Both the position numbers and the translations under genes were made by a program. Below the pieces are notes generated by a model. It had not been told where the DNA came from. It ran no database searches and was given only the letters and a program-made list of their open reading frames with translations. DNA of 64,000 nt from Verticillium longisporum (lineage: Eukaryota; Ascomycota; Sordariomycetes; Glomerellales; Plectosphaerellaceae). Shown one piece after another: positions 21,916 to 31,400 of this stretch. Location of the stretch: assembly GCA_019188255.1 (NCBI GenBank), contig JAETXT010000007.1:4402001-4466000 (forward strand). Direction: 5' to 3'. The first letter of the stretch is position 1; each line of letters opens with the position of its first letter.

Positions 21916-23840
21916 ATGCTCTTTGGATCCTTGACCTCCCTGCTCGCCATCGGCGCGACCCTCCACCTGGTGGGAGCCGCCGCATCTCCGCCCAAGGCCA
22001 AGACTGTCAACGGCACCTATGTCGGTTACGACCTGCCCGAGTTTCAACAGCAGGTCTTCCTCGGTATCCCCTATGCCAAGTCGCCGCCGCTGAACAACCC
22101 CGAACCGCTCACAGAGTCGTGGAAGGGGACACGGTCCGCCCAGATGTACGGCAACATCTGCCCCACGCAGTCTGACGAGAGAATCTTCAAGGCAGTCAAT
22201 GCTACCTTCTCTCACGACTGTCTCAACCTCAACATCATCCGGCCCGCCAATGTGCGCGCTGGAGACAAGCTTCCCGTTGCTGTGTGGCTTCACGGTGGTG
22301 GCTTCTTCGCAGGCTTCGGCGCAGAGAGCAACACCAACACGTCCTACGTGATCAGGGCCAGTGTGGAGAACAAGACGCCCATTATCACCATCACTCTCAA
22401 CTACCGTCTCGGATTCCTGGGATTCCGAGGCGGACCACAGGCCGGGGCGGGAGGCATCACGAACCTTGGTCTCAAGGAGTAGCGCAACGCCTTCCCATGG
22501 ATCCAGGAGAAGATTGGAGCCTTTGGCGGTGGTTCTGCCAAGGTCACCCTGTGGGGTCAATCTGCAGGCGCCATTTCGATCACGCACCAGATCCTCGCAT
22601 ACGGCGGCGAGGATTCAGGTCTCTTCCGTGGTGGCATCGCTGTCAGTGGTACGGCTGGATACGGCACCAACAGCCTCTTCCCCCTTAGCACGCACCTGAC
22701 GGATGGCTATAACCACATTGCCAACGCGTCCGGCTGTGCGGGCCCCGAAGTTGATGACAGTCTTGAGTGCCTCCGAAAGATCGACGCCTTTACGCTGTAC
22801 CAAGCTGGCTGGGATGCCGTCAACGCAGGTCAGTCAAAGGGGGAGATTGCCCTTTACTGGTGGCCGGCCATCGACGGCGACTTCATCAAGGAGCCACCTG
22901 TCTCGCAGCTCGACGCTGGCCGTTTCCCGCGAAATATCAACCTCATGACGGGTGCCAACAGCGACGAGGGCCTTCTCAGCATCCACGTGCATAGCGCTGG
23001 CCTCAAGACGGAAGAACAGCTGAAGGACCGCCTCCATTTCTATTTCCCCACCGCGCGTCCCAGCACCATCCAAAAGATCCTTTCGGCATATCCCGTGGAT
23101 GCGCCTTCGTCACCCTACTCTCTGCCGATGAAGGGTGCCGACGGAAAGGATCCTTTCTGCGAGGCCATGAAGGTGGCTAATCTCACATGCGAGCCGCAGA
23201 CAAGGCGCATGGCATCGATTCTCGGCGACTTTGCTTTCATCTCGAGGCGGCGGCATTCGGCCGAATCGTTCGCCAAGTACGATGTCAAGACGTACAGCTA
23301 CAGGTGAGCCAGGTCGAGACGGGGCCAGTTGGGATCTCGCAGAGCAACGCTAACATGGACGGCGCAGATTCGACACTGACCCAACAGACATTCCCATCAG
23401 CGAGGTCTTGGCGCCGGGCTTTGCCACGCACGCGAGCGAGTACACGTACTTCTTTGGCTTCCCTTCCGATTACAACATGTACGAGCGCAATTCGCCGGTC
23501 GTCAACGTCAGCTCGCACCTGCGGCTCTCCCGTGGCATCGTCGACAAGCTTGTATCCTACATTGCAACAGGGGACCCCAACACCAAGAAGGGTAAGCACT
23601 GGCTTTTCAGCTGCGTGGCTGGCAGTAGGAAATTGTGGTTGACCATGCTCGACAGTTGATTTCATGCCCAAATGGACACCCTACAATGTCGATTCGCCGA
23701 AGAACATGCTCTTCAACGCCACAGCGTCGAACAACAAGTTCAATGTTCGTCTTGAGGAAGATACCTGGCGCAAGGAAGGCATGGCGCTGTGGTCTGAGTA
23801 CGCCTTCGAGCTGGACCCCGGGAGCAAGTGGAGGCGGTGA
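21916..23840 (+). CDS. Secreted type-B carboxylesterase/lipase, interrupted by one in-frame TAG
   Basis: Exons 21916-23303, 23368-23591 and 23656-23840, with two 64-nt GT-AG introns, encode 598 residues if the TAG at 22480-22482 (codon 189) is read through. The ATG was chosen because it starts a good signal peptide (about 22 residues, ending AAA). Family motifs appear in order: FLGIPYAKSPP; DCLNLNIIRP; the oxyanion loop WLHGGGFFAGFG; the nucleophile elbow GQSAGA with Ser216 (Gln replaces the more usual Glu); the acidic residue in TGANSDEG; and the His in THASEYTYFFG. The TAG falls in LKE*RNAFPWIQE, where the family has Gln (typically DQRxALxWVQ), so CAG has probably become TAG. Everything on both sides is intact. 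The enzyme would be an extracellular ester hydrolase of unknown substrate. No neighbouring gene narrows this down. Confidence 0.85.
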
Positions 23841-25049
23841 TCGGATTGTGACAGTGATCTGGCGGTCGTACTCAACAAGTAATCGTTAATCGTAGATTTG
23901 ATGATGGAAGTCAATTGGGGGCCACCCTTGGGCAGTCAAGGATTGAGGGGCAGTTCATAAACCGAGACGCCCAGTTGGAGGAGAGTACGCGTTGTGTTAA
24001 TATCAGTCCACGTTGATGACGTGACGGAGAACATCAATCTATGTTGTTGATGATGGAGAAAGATCCAGAGTACTTCCGTGATAGATAATTAGCATCATTC
24101 CCCGCGATATCGGTACGGTACCGAATTCACAAGGTACCTCGTACCTCATGGTGAGTAAGCTATAGGCAGGAATGCTACATGGCACCTTCCCTTCGGAGAT
24201 GCCACACCGCCCACCTGCCTCGTCGTAAGTGCTCGGCTGTCAGTCAAAGAGAAGAGCTTGCCGTATATGAACGCAGCATTCAAATGATGGATTCAGTGTA
24301 GAAGTGCATCTGAAGAGATTTCGTCGCACCAGCCAGTATCTACGAACGTACAGTCTTCTTGCATGTCTACATGTAATGCTCAAGTGAGGCTATAGCACCC
24401 TAGTTGGCTAGGTCAGTTCCCCAAACGGCTTAGAAGTGGACCCGACGGTCAGCTGAGCTTTAGTCTCCAGGTCCTGTCTTAGCTTGTTGCGCATAACCCA
24501 TGTTCCATGCTCCATGCTCCATGCTCCCTGATAATGAAAGTCATCACGCCATAAACACGCCACGTCGTTTCTTCTTTTATAAACTTTGATTACATGGTTT
24601 CCTCCCGTGAGTCACCGCGGACGCGTGGTGCGGCGGTTGCAGACGTGCGCCGTTTGAGGACGAGGCTCAAGGTTCGAGTCTCGCATCTGTGAAGAATAAA
24701 ACCTGGAGGGTTTTTTCGTAACCACCAGAGGTCTTTCCAGGACAGTTCTACGTGAGCCCAGGAGTGGCAAGATTCGAGATAGGGCTGTGCCGCCGAGCGG
24801 GTTGCTCTGGTAGTGGAAGACGGTGGTGAGCTTTTTTTGTGGTTTTGTTTTGAGGAGGAATCTCTGTGAACCAACTATCCGTCTCCCTCCTCTTATGGAG
24901 TTGGTGCTATTGGCGATGGTCAGATCGACTCGCTGTTTGCTTGTCACCGTCATTACTAGACTCCCGAGGAAGGACAGGATTTCAAAAGAGCTGAGATGGG
25001 TTTGATTTGAGGATGGTTATGTGGCTAGGTAGGTAGCTGTCTGGGTATC
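23841..25049. other. Intergenic (1.2 kb) between convergent genes
   Basis: This is the shared 3' flank of the carboxylesterase (+) and the PPR-like gene (-). A short CCATGCT repeat occurs at 24502-24530. A GGTTCGAGTC box at 24671-24680 resembles a tRNA B-box, but no tRNA folds around it. No gene is supported. Confidence 0.5.
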
Positions 25050-26921
25050 TCATAGTGTAGTCGCATCCTCGTCTGCAGCCTCGACGACTCTCTTACCACT
25101 CGTAATCTCCCGCCTCGACTTTCCTTCCCGCCCTTCCATAAAAGGCACCAGGAACCGCGAGAGGCCCGACTCGACATCAAGGCCCCTCCGCCTCGCCTCC
25201 TCCAGCAGCGACCACACGCGCTCGTCCTGCGCGTCGGCGGCCCGCCGCACGAGCAGCAGCGCCGTATCCCTCGACAGCCACGCCTCGTCTTCGGGGCCCA
25301 GCAGCTCGACGCACCGGAACGCCTGTTCGACGTCCCGCACGTCCGCGAACGCGTGGATGGCCCGATCGAACGCCGCCCTGTCCGCGCGCAGGGCGGTCGC
25401 GGGGTTCTCCTCGACGAGGAAGCGCAAGGCCCTCGTGTCCTCGCACGCGGCGAGCAGGTGCCTGAATGTCGTCTCGTCGGCGAGCGCCTGCGTGTACCGG
25501 GGCATCTGCTTGTAGACTTGGAGCGCGGCGTCGAAGCCCTTCGCCGCGACCGTGGCCTCGACGACAACGTTCAACGCCTGGATCGGCACGTCGTAGTCCC
25601 GCACGAGCGCGGCGAGCCCCTCGAGCGCCCCGTCCAGCAGCACCGGCTCGGCCTTGAGCCGCGAGTAGACGGGGCGTGTGCTCCCTCCGGCGCGACCCCG
25701 AGCGCCCGGAACATGATGCACAGCAGCCTCAGCGCGTTGGGGATGTCCCCGGCGTTGGCGTAGCTGTCGATGAGCGCTTCGTAGTGGTGCACGCCGAGCT
25801 TGGCACCGCGCGCCGTCAGCACGCCCATGGCCGTCGTCGCAAGGTCCGGGTGGCCCCCGCGCGCCGCCGTGTCCAACACGGCGAGCAGGGTGCCGTCCGA
25901 GACGCGGCGGCGGTCGTGCTCGAGAAAGCGACCCCAGATGTAGGACGTGCCCTCGACGTGCGAGGCGGCGGCGCAGGCGTCGAGCAGAACGTGCCACAGG
26001 GCCACGGGGACGTCCTCACTCGTGGCATGGCGCTTCTCGTGCGCGAGGCGGACGGCCTCGTCGAGGAAGCCACGGTGGGCAAACGCGAGGACGAAGACAT
26101 CGAAGAGACGTGGTGGCACGTCAGGGTTCTTGTCGAGGAGCTCTTCGGCCTTGTCAAAAGCGAGCTCGTGCTGGCCGTCACGGAGGAGACCGAGAGCAAC
26201 ATTGCAGTGGCCGGAAAGGGTGATGGGCGTCCAGGATTCTTGCATGGCCCAGAGAATTTCGTTGCGAAGGAGGTAGTTGGGGTGGATGGCGAGAGCCTGT
26301 CTCTTTTAGCTTTGCATGGCGAGAGATAGGGGGATCCTATCGTCTCAGACATACCTCAAGTGCGTCATGACAGAGCTGCGCGCCAGGATTCATGCCCAGC
26401 TGGTGCATCTCAGCAAGGAGCTGGGCGATCATGTCGGCTGATCCATTGATATCTCGCGCGCAAGCGATGAGGCATTCGTAGAGCGCTGGGCTAGGTTGTT
26501 GTCCCCTGTCTTGAATGAGATGCCGTACGACAGCCGCTGCCGTGCGAAAGCTGTCTGGTATTGTCTGGAGCTGACGTAGTGCTTCGAGCATATCGGGGAC
26601 AGAGGCCATCGGTAGGACATCGCGGTCGAGGATTGTCGGAGGAGGGGCCTTCAAAATCGACCGAACACGAGCGTCGTTGACGGGACCCGCTGCTTCATAT
26701 GCCGCGGCGCGCACAGGGATGGCGGAGGAAGCATAGCGACGATATGTTGCAGTCTGCGCGCGTTTCGTGGCCGAGGCCGAGAGGCAAACTCGTCTTCGGG
26801 TCGTCGCGTGAAGTGTCCGGGGGACAATCGGGGCGTTGAGTACTCTAGAGGCGAGGACGGGGTCCACGGAGGGACAGAGGCAACGCCATAGTCCGTCAAA
26901 GGCGACCCGCGAGCCTGACAT
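25050..26921 (-). CDS. Pentatricopeptide-repeat-like, probably mitochondrial protein, one frameshift
   Basis: Exon 1 (26921-26355) and exon 2 (26296-25050) flank a 58-nt intron with GTATGT at its 5' end. Adding one base in the run at 25683-25685 rejoins two frames (GVAPEG then STRPVYSRLKAEPVLL), giving about 604 residues. The N-terminus is Arg/Ser/Ala-rich with few acids, as in mitochondrial presequences. The body is a series of paired helices of about 35 residues with PPR-like character (ALYECLIACARDINGSADMIAQLLAEMHQLGMNP, HHYEALIDSYANAGDIPNALRLLCIMF, FDAALQVYKQMPRYTQALADETTFRHLLAACED). Such proteins bind organellar RNA and act in its processing, stability or translation. The assignment is by helical-repeat pattern, and the exact orthologue is not recognised. 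The frameshift is likely technical. Confidence 0.7.
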
Positions 26922-27436
26922 TAGGTTGATCGTGCTTGGTAGCGCAATTAAGGCGTCATGCCATTTTGCCTAGACATATCTTTCGAGAGTCATGGCAAAA
27001 GCTCGAATCGAGGACGGGAGGTTCAAGCTTCAGTGGATCTTTCACGTAATCACGTGACCATGTGAGAGTCCTTCATCGATCCGAAATCACGAGGCACCAC
27101 ACCCGACCAAGGCCCTCTAGATGCGCTGAAAATGCATTTGTGATATTTTGAGTGGCCTTGAAAGCCCTTGCTTCGCCCAGCGCGACAGCGCCCAGATCGG
27201 GTCCAGCCATGCTCCAAACACGGAGCGCCCAGCCAGAACTGCAAAAGTGGGAGGCCGCTTCAGATAGCGAACATGGAGCCGCAACCTCGAGGCCCACCCC
27301 ATACCCAGACTCTCGTGTCCATGCCTTTCGAGCGACTGCGCTGCATCAGAATGCCAGCGCCGAGCGGACGCACCACGCGCCTGCATCGCAGAGGTCTCTC
27401 AACCCAAGCCCGTCCCCAATCCAGACTCCAACGGCC
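26922..27436. other. Intergenic between the PPR-like gene and LSM4
   Basis: About 0.5 kb lies between two minus-strand genes and forms the promoter side of the PPR-like gene. It contains the CACGTG palindrome at 27050-27057 (listed separately). No additional gene is seen. Confidence 0.5.
27050..27057. promoter_or_regulatory. TCACGTGA palindrome (E-box)
   Basis: This perfect 8-bp dyad with the CACGTG core lies about 130 bp upstream of the PPR-like start codon. It is a candidate bHLH (Cbf1-like) site by motif only. Confidence 0.4.
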
Positions 27437-28043
27437 TCAAGCGCCGCGCCCCCTCCCCCTGCCACGGCCCTGTCCCCGTCCCCTGCCGCGGTCGCCGCCG
27501 CGGTGATCGCCCCTCCCGCCGCCGCGTCCGCCTCGGAATCCGCCTTGGTTGTTCTGCTGGTTCTCCTTGACAATGTCGATAATGTCGTCCGGTACGCGGA
27601 GGTACTTGATCTGTAGTCCGGCGATCAGCTGTGCGTTTGCGCTTGAGCGAATGAATAAACAGAGATGTGTACGCACGTTGTTCCCCTTGACGTATACCTC
27701 GGGAATCTTGACAAACTTGTCGCCTTCCTGTGACGACACATAAATGGTTAGCCATGGCAAGCGCGCATGCGCTCCAGGGCGGGCGCCAGCGGGCGCGGCA
27801 GGGGGGGGGGGGGGGGGGGGCAAACGCACGGGGGCTCGTCTGGGCGGCCTCCTTCAGCGTGGGGTTCATCCACGTGTCGCACATGACGAGGTGGCCGTTG
27901 AGGGTCTCGCCGTTCTTGAGCTCGACGAGCATCGGGTGCCCTTGGGCGGCGTTGAGGAGGCCGAGAGGGAGCTGTCGAAGGCAGTTAGGTCGTGTTCCAA
28001 GTGTTGCGAGGGGAGATCTTCAGGGGGTGGAAAATATTACCAT
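27437..28043 (-). CDS. LSM4: U6 snRNA-associated Sm-like protein LSm4
   Basis: Four exons: an ATG-only coding exon (28043-28041), then 27971-27830, 27727-27677 and 27610-27437, with introns of 69, 102 and 66 nt. The product begins [29 protein letters not shown]. Sm motif 1 covers [24 protein letters not shown], and Sm motif 2 is [10 protein letters not shown] after the last intron. The tail is Arg/Gly-rich (RGRGQGRG), as in LSm4 of other eukaryotes, where it supports P-body assembly. LSm4 belongs to the LSm1-7 ring (cytoplasmic mRNA decay) and the LSm2-8 ring (U6 snRNP, splicing). At the end of exon 2 the C run (27830-27834) is one base too long to join exon 3 as TSP|EGDKF. Without it the protein is 122 residues, a normal length. 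A homopolymer expansion or an unusual splice site would explain this. Confidence 0.92.
27801..27820. repeat. Homopolymer of 20 G (plus strand) inside LSM4 intron 2
   Basis: Twenty consecutive G on the plus strand are C in the LSM4 transcript. This is the longest homopolymer in the window and sits just downstream of the exon 2 donor. Its real length is doubtful because such runs are poorly resolved by most sequencing methods. Confidence 0.9.
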
Positions 28044-28439
28044 CTCGTTGTGTGCACGGGCGAATGTGCGGGCTGTTGTGATGTTGATGACTGGAGGCTC
28101 GCACTCGTGGACTTGGTGATGCGACGTGCTTGGTTGCAGCATGGAGCTGCGTTGTGGTGGGGCTCGGTGTGGGGTGCATAACTTCGGTGTAGCTTGTCGG
28201 TGCCTCGGTGAGCCAAGTCACCACAGCTCGCATGTTCAGATAGGATATGGCTTGACGTAGCGACCTTGACAGGTACCTAGTTGAGACACAGTTCGTCGAA
28301 CGTTTCTTGATGCATACATCGTGGTATTTATTGCTGCAAGCTCCATCTGTAAAGTCTATATCCCAAACATTTTACCACATGATACCTCATGACTACTCGT
28401 TATATCCTAGATCACCTCCCCAAGCTCACCGCGTAGTAT
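28044..28439. other. Short intergenic region, LSM4 upstream / guanine deaminase downstream
   Basis: Nearly 400 bases hold the LSM4 promoter and leader and the 3' flank of the guanine deaminase gene. No other gene is supported. Confidence 0.5.
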
Positions 28440-29909
28440 TCAAGCTGGACTCCTGTCGTGCACCAGCCGCCCCCGTACCCAGACCTTTTTCGTGTTCCGG
28501 TCATCGCCGTTAAAAAGCCACTTGGCCATCTTCTCCTCCCACGTCTCCCAGCCAAAAATGTCTACATTGCCCTCATCGCCACGCACGAGACTCGCATCGG
28601 CGACCTCTCCCTCGCGTCCACCAACATGGTCCACGGCGCCCAGGCCGACGAGCTGCGCATCGTATTGCTTACCAACCTCAAAGCCGCCGACCGCGCTCTC
28701 GAGCCCGAGGATCTTAGCGCCGCCACGCGTGCCCAGGAACAGGGCCTCCTCAGCCGTGAGCTTGGCCCTCTCCTTCTCCGTGCCGTCCGGTAGGCCCATA
28801 GCGACGTGCCTCGAGACGAGACTCGACTGCCTCGCGGCCTCGAGGATAGACGGGCTGTAGCCGCCGCTCATGTCGGTGCCGAGCCCCACTTCGACGCCCT
28901 TCTCCCAGAGCCAGCGCACGCGCGCGGCGCCCGACGTGAGGGCTGAGTTGCTTGCCGGGCAGTGCGACACGCCGGAGCCCCTGGCGGCAACGAGATCGGC
29001 CTCCTCCTCGGTAAGGTGAACGGCGTGCGCGAGGACGGTGCGCTTCGTCAGGAGGCCGTGGTCGTCGTAGACGGCGGCGTAACTGGCCGAATCGGGGAAC
29101 ATGCTCTTGACGAGGGCGATCTCGCCTTCGTTCTCAGAAATGTGCGTCTGGATCGGCAGACCCGTGTCGCGGTGCAGGGCGGCGAGGCCGTGCATGGCGT
29201 CGCTTGTGCAAGAGGGCGCGAAACGTGGGGTCAGGATCGGGGTGACGAGGTCGTAGGACGGGTCGATGGCGCGGATATGTGCTATGGATGCTTCGGTGGC
29301 CTGCAGAGAAGCCTCGGCGGACTCATCGCGATAGTACGAGGGGCACATGTCCTTGTGGTCCATACAGACGCGGCCAATGAAGGCGCGCTGGCCAATGTCG
29401 AGGCAAATGTCGGCAAGCAGGTTGGTGGCGGCAACGTCGACGGTGGCATAGTAGGCCGAGGTGGTAGTGCCGTGGGCGAGGGTGCGGCGGACGCAGGCCG
29501 TGTAGACGCGGCGCGCCTTGCTGAGGTCCTTGAGAGACGACTCAAGCGGGAAGGTGTATGTGTTGAGCCAGTCGAGGAGCGTTGACTTGCCAAAGATGCC
29601 AACATTGGGGTACTGGGACGCGTGGACATGCGTGTCAATGAAACCGGGGAAGAAGAACTGGCCTGGTGAGGCCGTGGTCACGCTGACCAAGGTTTCGTCC
29701 CATTCTAGACGGGGGAACAGCTCGGTCCTGGCGCGGTCGAGGTTGCAGTCCGGCTCGACGGCGACAATGGTACCAAAGCGGTCGACGCAGACGGCTGTGT
29801 TGTGAAGATACTCGAGAGATTCGCGTGACTGGGAGTGAATAAAGGTGCCAAGGAAGAGCTTGTTGCTGGCAAGGTAGGCCTCGGCCTCATCACTGATAGC
29901 TTCACCCAT
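28440..29909 (-). CDS. GUD1: Guanine deaminase (amidohydrolase)
   Basis: This intronless frame of 489 residues matches the usual length of eukaryotic guanine deaminases. The enzyme converts guanine to xanthine and ammonia in the purine salvage/catabolic pathway, normally in the cytosol. Metal-dependent amidohydrolase landmarks are in order: PGFIDTHVHASQYPN with His94 and His96 as zinc ligands; TPRFAPSC in the substrate region; LPIQTHISENEGE with His256 as zinc ligand; LAHAVHL with His295; and GLGTDMSGGY with Asp346 as the last metal ligand and proton shuttle. The C-terminal part returns to the composite beta domain. No purine gene lies next to it, so the location is not informative. The reading frame has no defect. 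Confidence 0.95.
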   Translation of the reverse strand: MGEAISDEAEAYLASNKLFLGTFIHSQSRESLEYLHNTAVCVDRFGTIVAVEPDCNLDRARTELFPRLEWDETLVSVTTASPGQFFFPGFIDTHVHASQYPNVGIFGKSTLLDWLNTYTFPLESSLKDLSKARRVYTACVRRTLAHGTTTSAYYATVDVAATNLLADICLDIGQRAFIGRVCMDHKDMCPSYYRDESAEASLQATEASIAHIRAIDPSYDLVTPILTPRFAPSCTSDAMHGLAALHRDTGLPIQTHISENEGEIALVKSMFPDSASYAAVYDDHGLLTKRTVLAHAVHLTEEEADLVAARGSGVSHCPASNSALTSGAARVRWLWEKGVEVGLGTDMSGGYSPSILEAARQSSLVSRHVAMGLPDGTEKERAKLTAEEALFLGTRGGAKILGLESAVGGFEVGKQYDAQLVGLGAVDHVGGREGEVADASLVRGDEGNVDIFGWETWEEKMAKWLFNGDDRNTKKVWVRGRLVHDRSPA

Positions 29910-31400
29910 GGTGACGGTTGGGGCTGGTCAGCAGGAGCTCGGGAGGTGTTGGCTTCCTCGTGTTGACTGGGATTGAATATGGATATCAATAGCCAAAACA
30001 AATACAGCAAGCCAGCAAGCAGGAGCACCAATTCCAGGTCCAGTTTCGAGAGATAATACCCAAAGAAAGAGAAACGACAAAAGGTCTCAAACACTGGTCC
30101 GCACAAGTTGGGATTTATCGATGGAGATGAGCGAGGGCAGAGGGAAAACGCACTAGCAGGACATCTCCGTTGTCCGTCCTAGTCTCTTGGGTTCTGCTCG
30201 GTCTTGGCCTCGATCTAGGTGTAGCGATGACAAGTACAGCTCGAGTGGGTTGTGTCGTCGAGATAAGGACAGGACGATAGCGAATGGGACGTCTGGTTCT
30301 ATTGCTGATGGATGCAAGCCACGGCTGAACAGGCAATGTGCCGTAGAGTGCCCGAGTTGGGATGTATGTTCGAACGAACGAATGGGTGTCGACGAGTCTG
30401 GTAGAATGCAGACCGGCAACAATTGATGTTTTTTTCACGAGCATCAACGGTAGCAGGTCCGACCCCCCTCCAGCGCGCCTGCCACCCCCACCATGTGAAC
30501 GCGGACCCCTCACCGTCACACGGCGCTCGCCGGGGGCCGACGCTCATGCCTCCCCACCTTCTTCTCCTCACCCGCGATCGATGTTGCCTCTTGTTGCCCC
30601 TCACTTTCCCCTCAAAATGTGTGCCCCCCCAGTCCCCCTCTGTGCCCCTCACCACCTCACATGCCGACTCACCTGATGACTTTGGCCTCGACCCCTGAAA
30701 GAGAAGGAGACTGTACAATACCTAAGGTTGGTAGGTCGGTAGGTAATAAGGCGGAAGACCTCACCGTCATGGCCTTTCCCCGGCTCGGGTCCCTGCAGGA
30801 CACCCCTCGCCGATCGGGACTGTCAAACGCCCTCCCGTCCTGCCGTACCTGCTTGCCCTCCCTGGAACCGCCTTAGCCCCGTCCCACTTCTGTGTTACGA
30901 CCCCAGGGCCCCTCGGGCATTTCTCCAAGCCAAAGTGTCTCGTCACTTTGGGTCAGGCCATCACACGTCGACCACGCCGGTGGAAGAATCAAAGTATATG
31001 GGGTTTTCCTTTTGTCAAACGAAGTGGCATACTGCCTTCTATTTCCATCTTGTGCGACCACGCCAATCTGGCTAGACCCATCGAGAACCAAAACATGTGA
31101 TGCAGACGGAGGCCAAGACGGAACTTTGAAATTCAGTCGCAAAACAAAGTCGCGAAACAAAGTCGCAAAAGAAGACACATCTCATACGAAAAACAAATCG
31201 GCTTCTCTAGAAACATGGCGCAATGTGCAGAAAAGACAAGACGAAGCTGAAAACAAAACATAGCCCACCCCTCCTGCCGTTTCCCTCTTGGTACAAACAA
31301 CCATGGCGCCATTCCCATCACTTGTCTATCAATATCTTGTTACTTGTTCTTGCTCATCATCTCTCATCACCACTCCTCTCTAGCAGATATCTCGAGCAGC
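29910..31400. other. Intergenic (1.5 kb), no supported gene
   Basis: It lies between two minus-strand genes: the guanine deaminase promoter side (29910-30500) and the 3' flank of FAS1. Pyrimidine-rich stretches occur at 30460-30660. The short frames carry no domain. A short direct repeat of AAACAAAGTCGC lies at 31143-31170. Confidence 0.5.

Noticed and set aside
11528..22482. Reassignment of TAG to Gln in this genome
   Set aside because: TAG is used as a normal terminator by several genes here (for example FAS1, the OSCA-like gene and the Zn2Cys6 gene), so a general code change is excluded.
24671..24681. tRNA B-box-like sequence GGTTCGAGTC
   Set aside because: The flanking bases do not form a T-arm stem, and no A-box, anticodon arm or acceptor stem can be placed around it.
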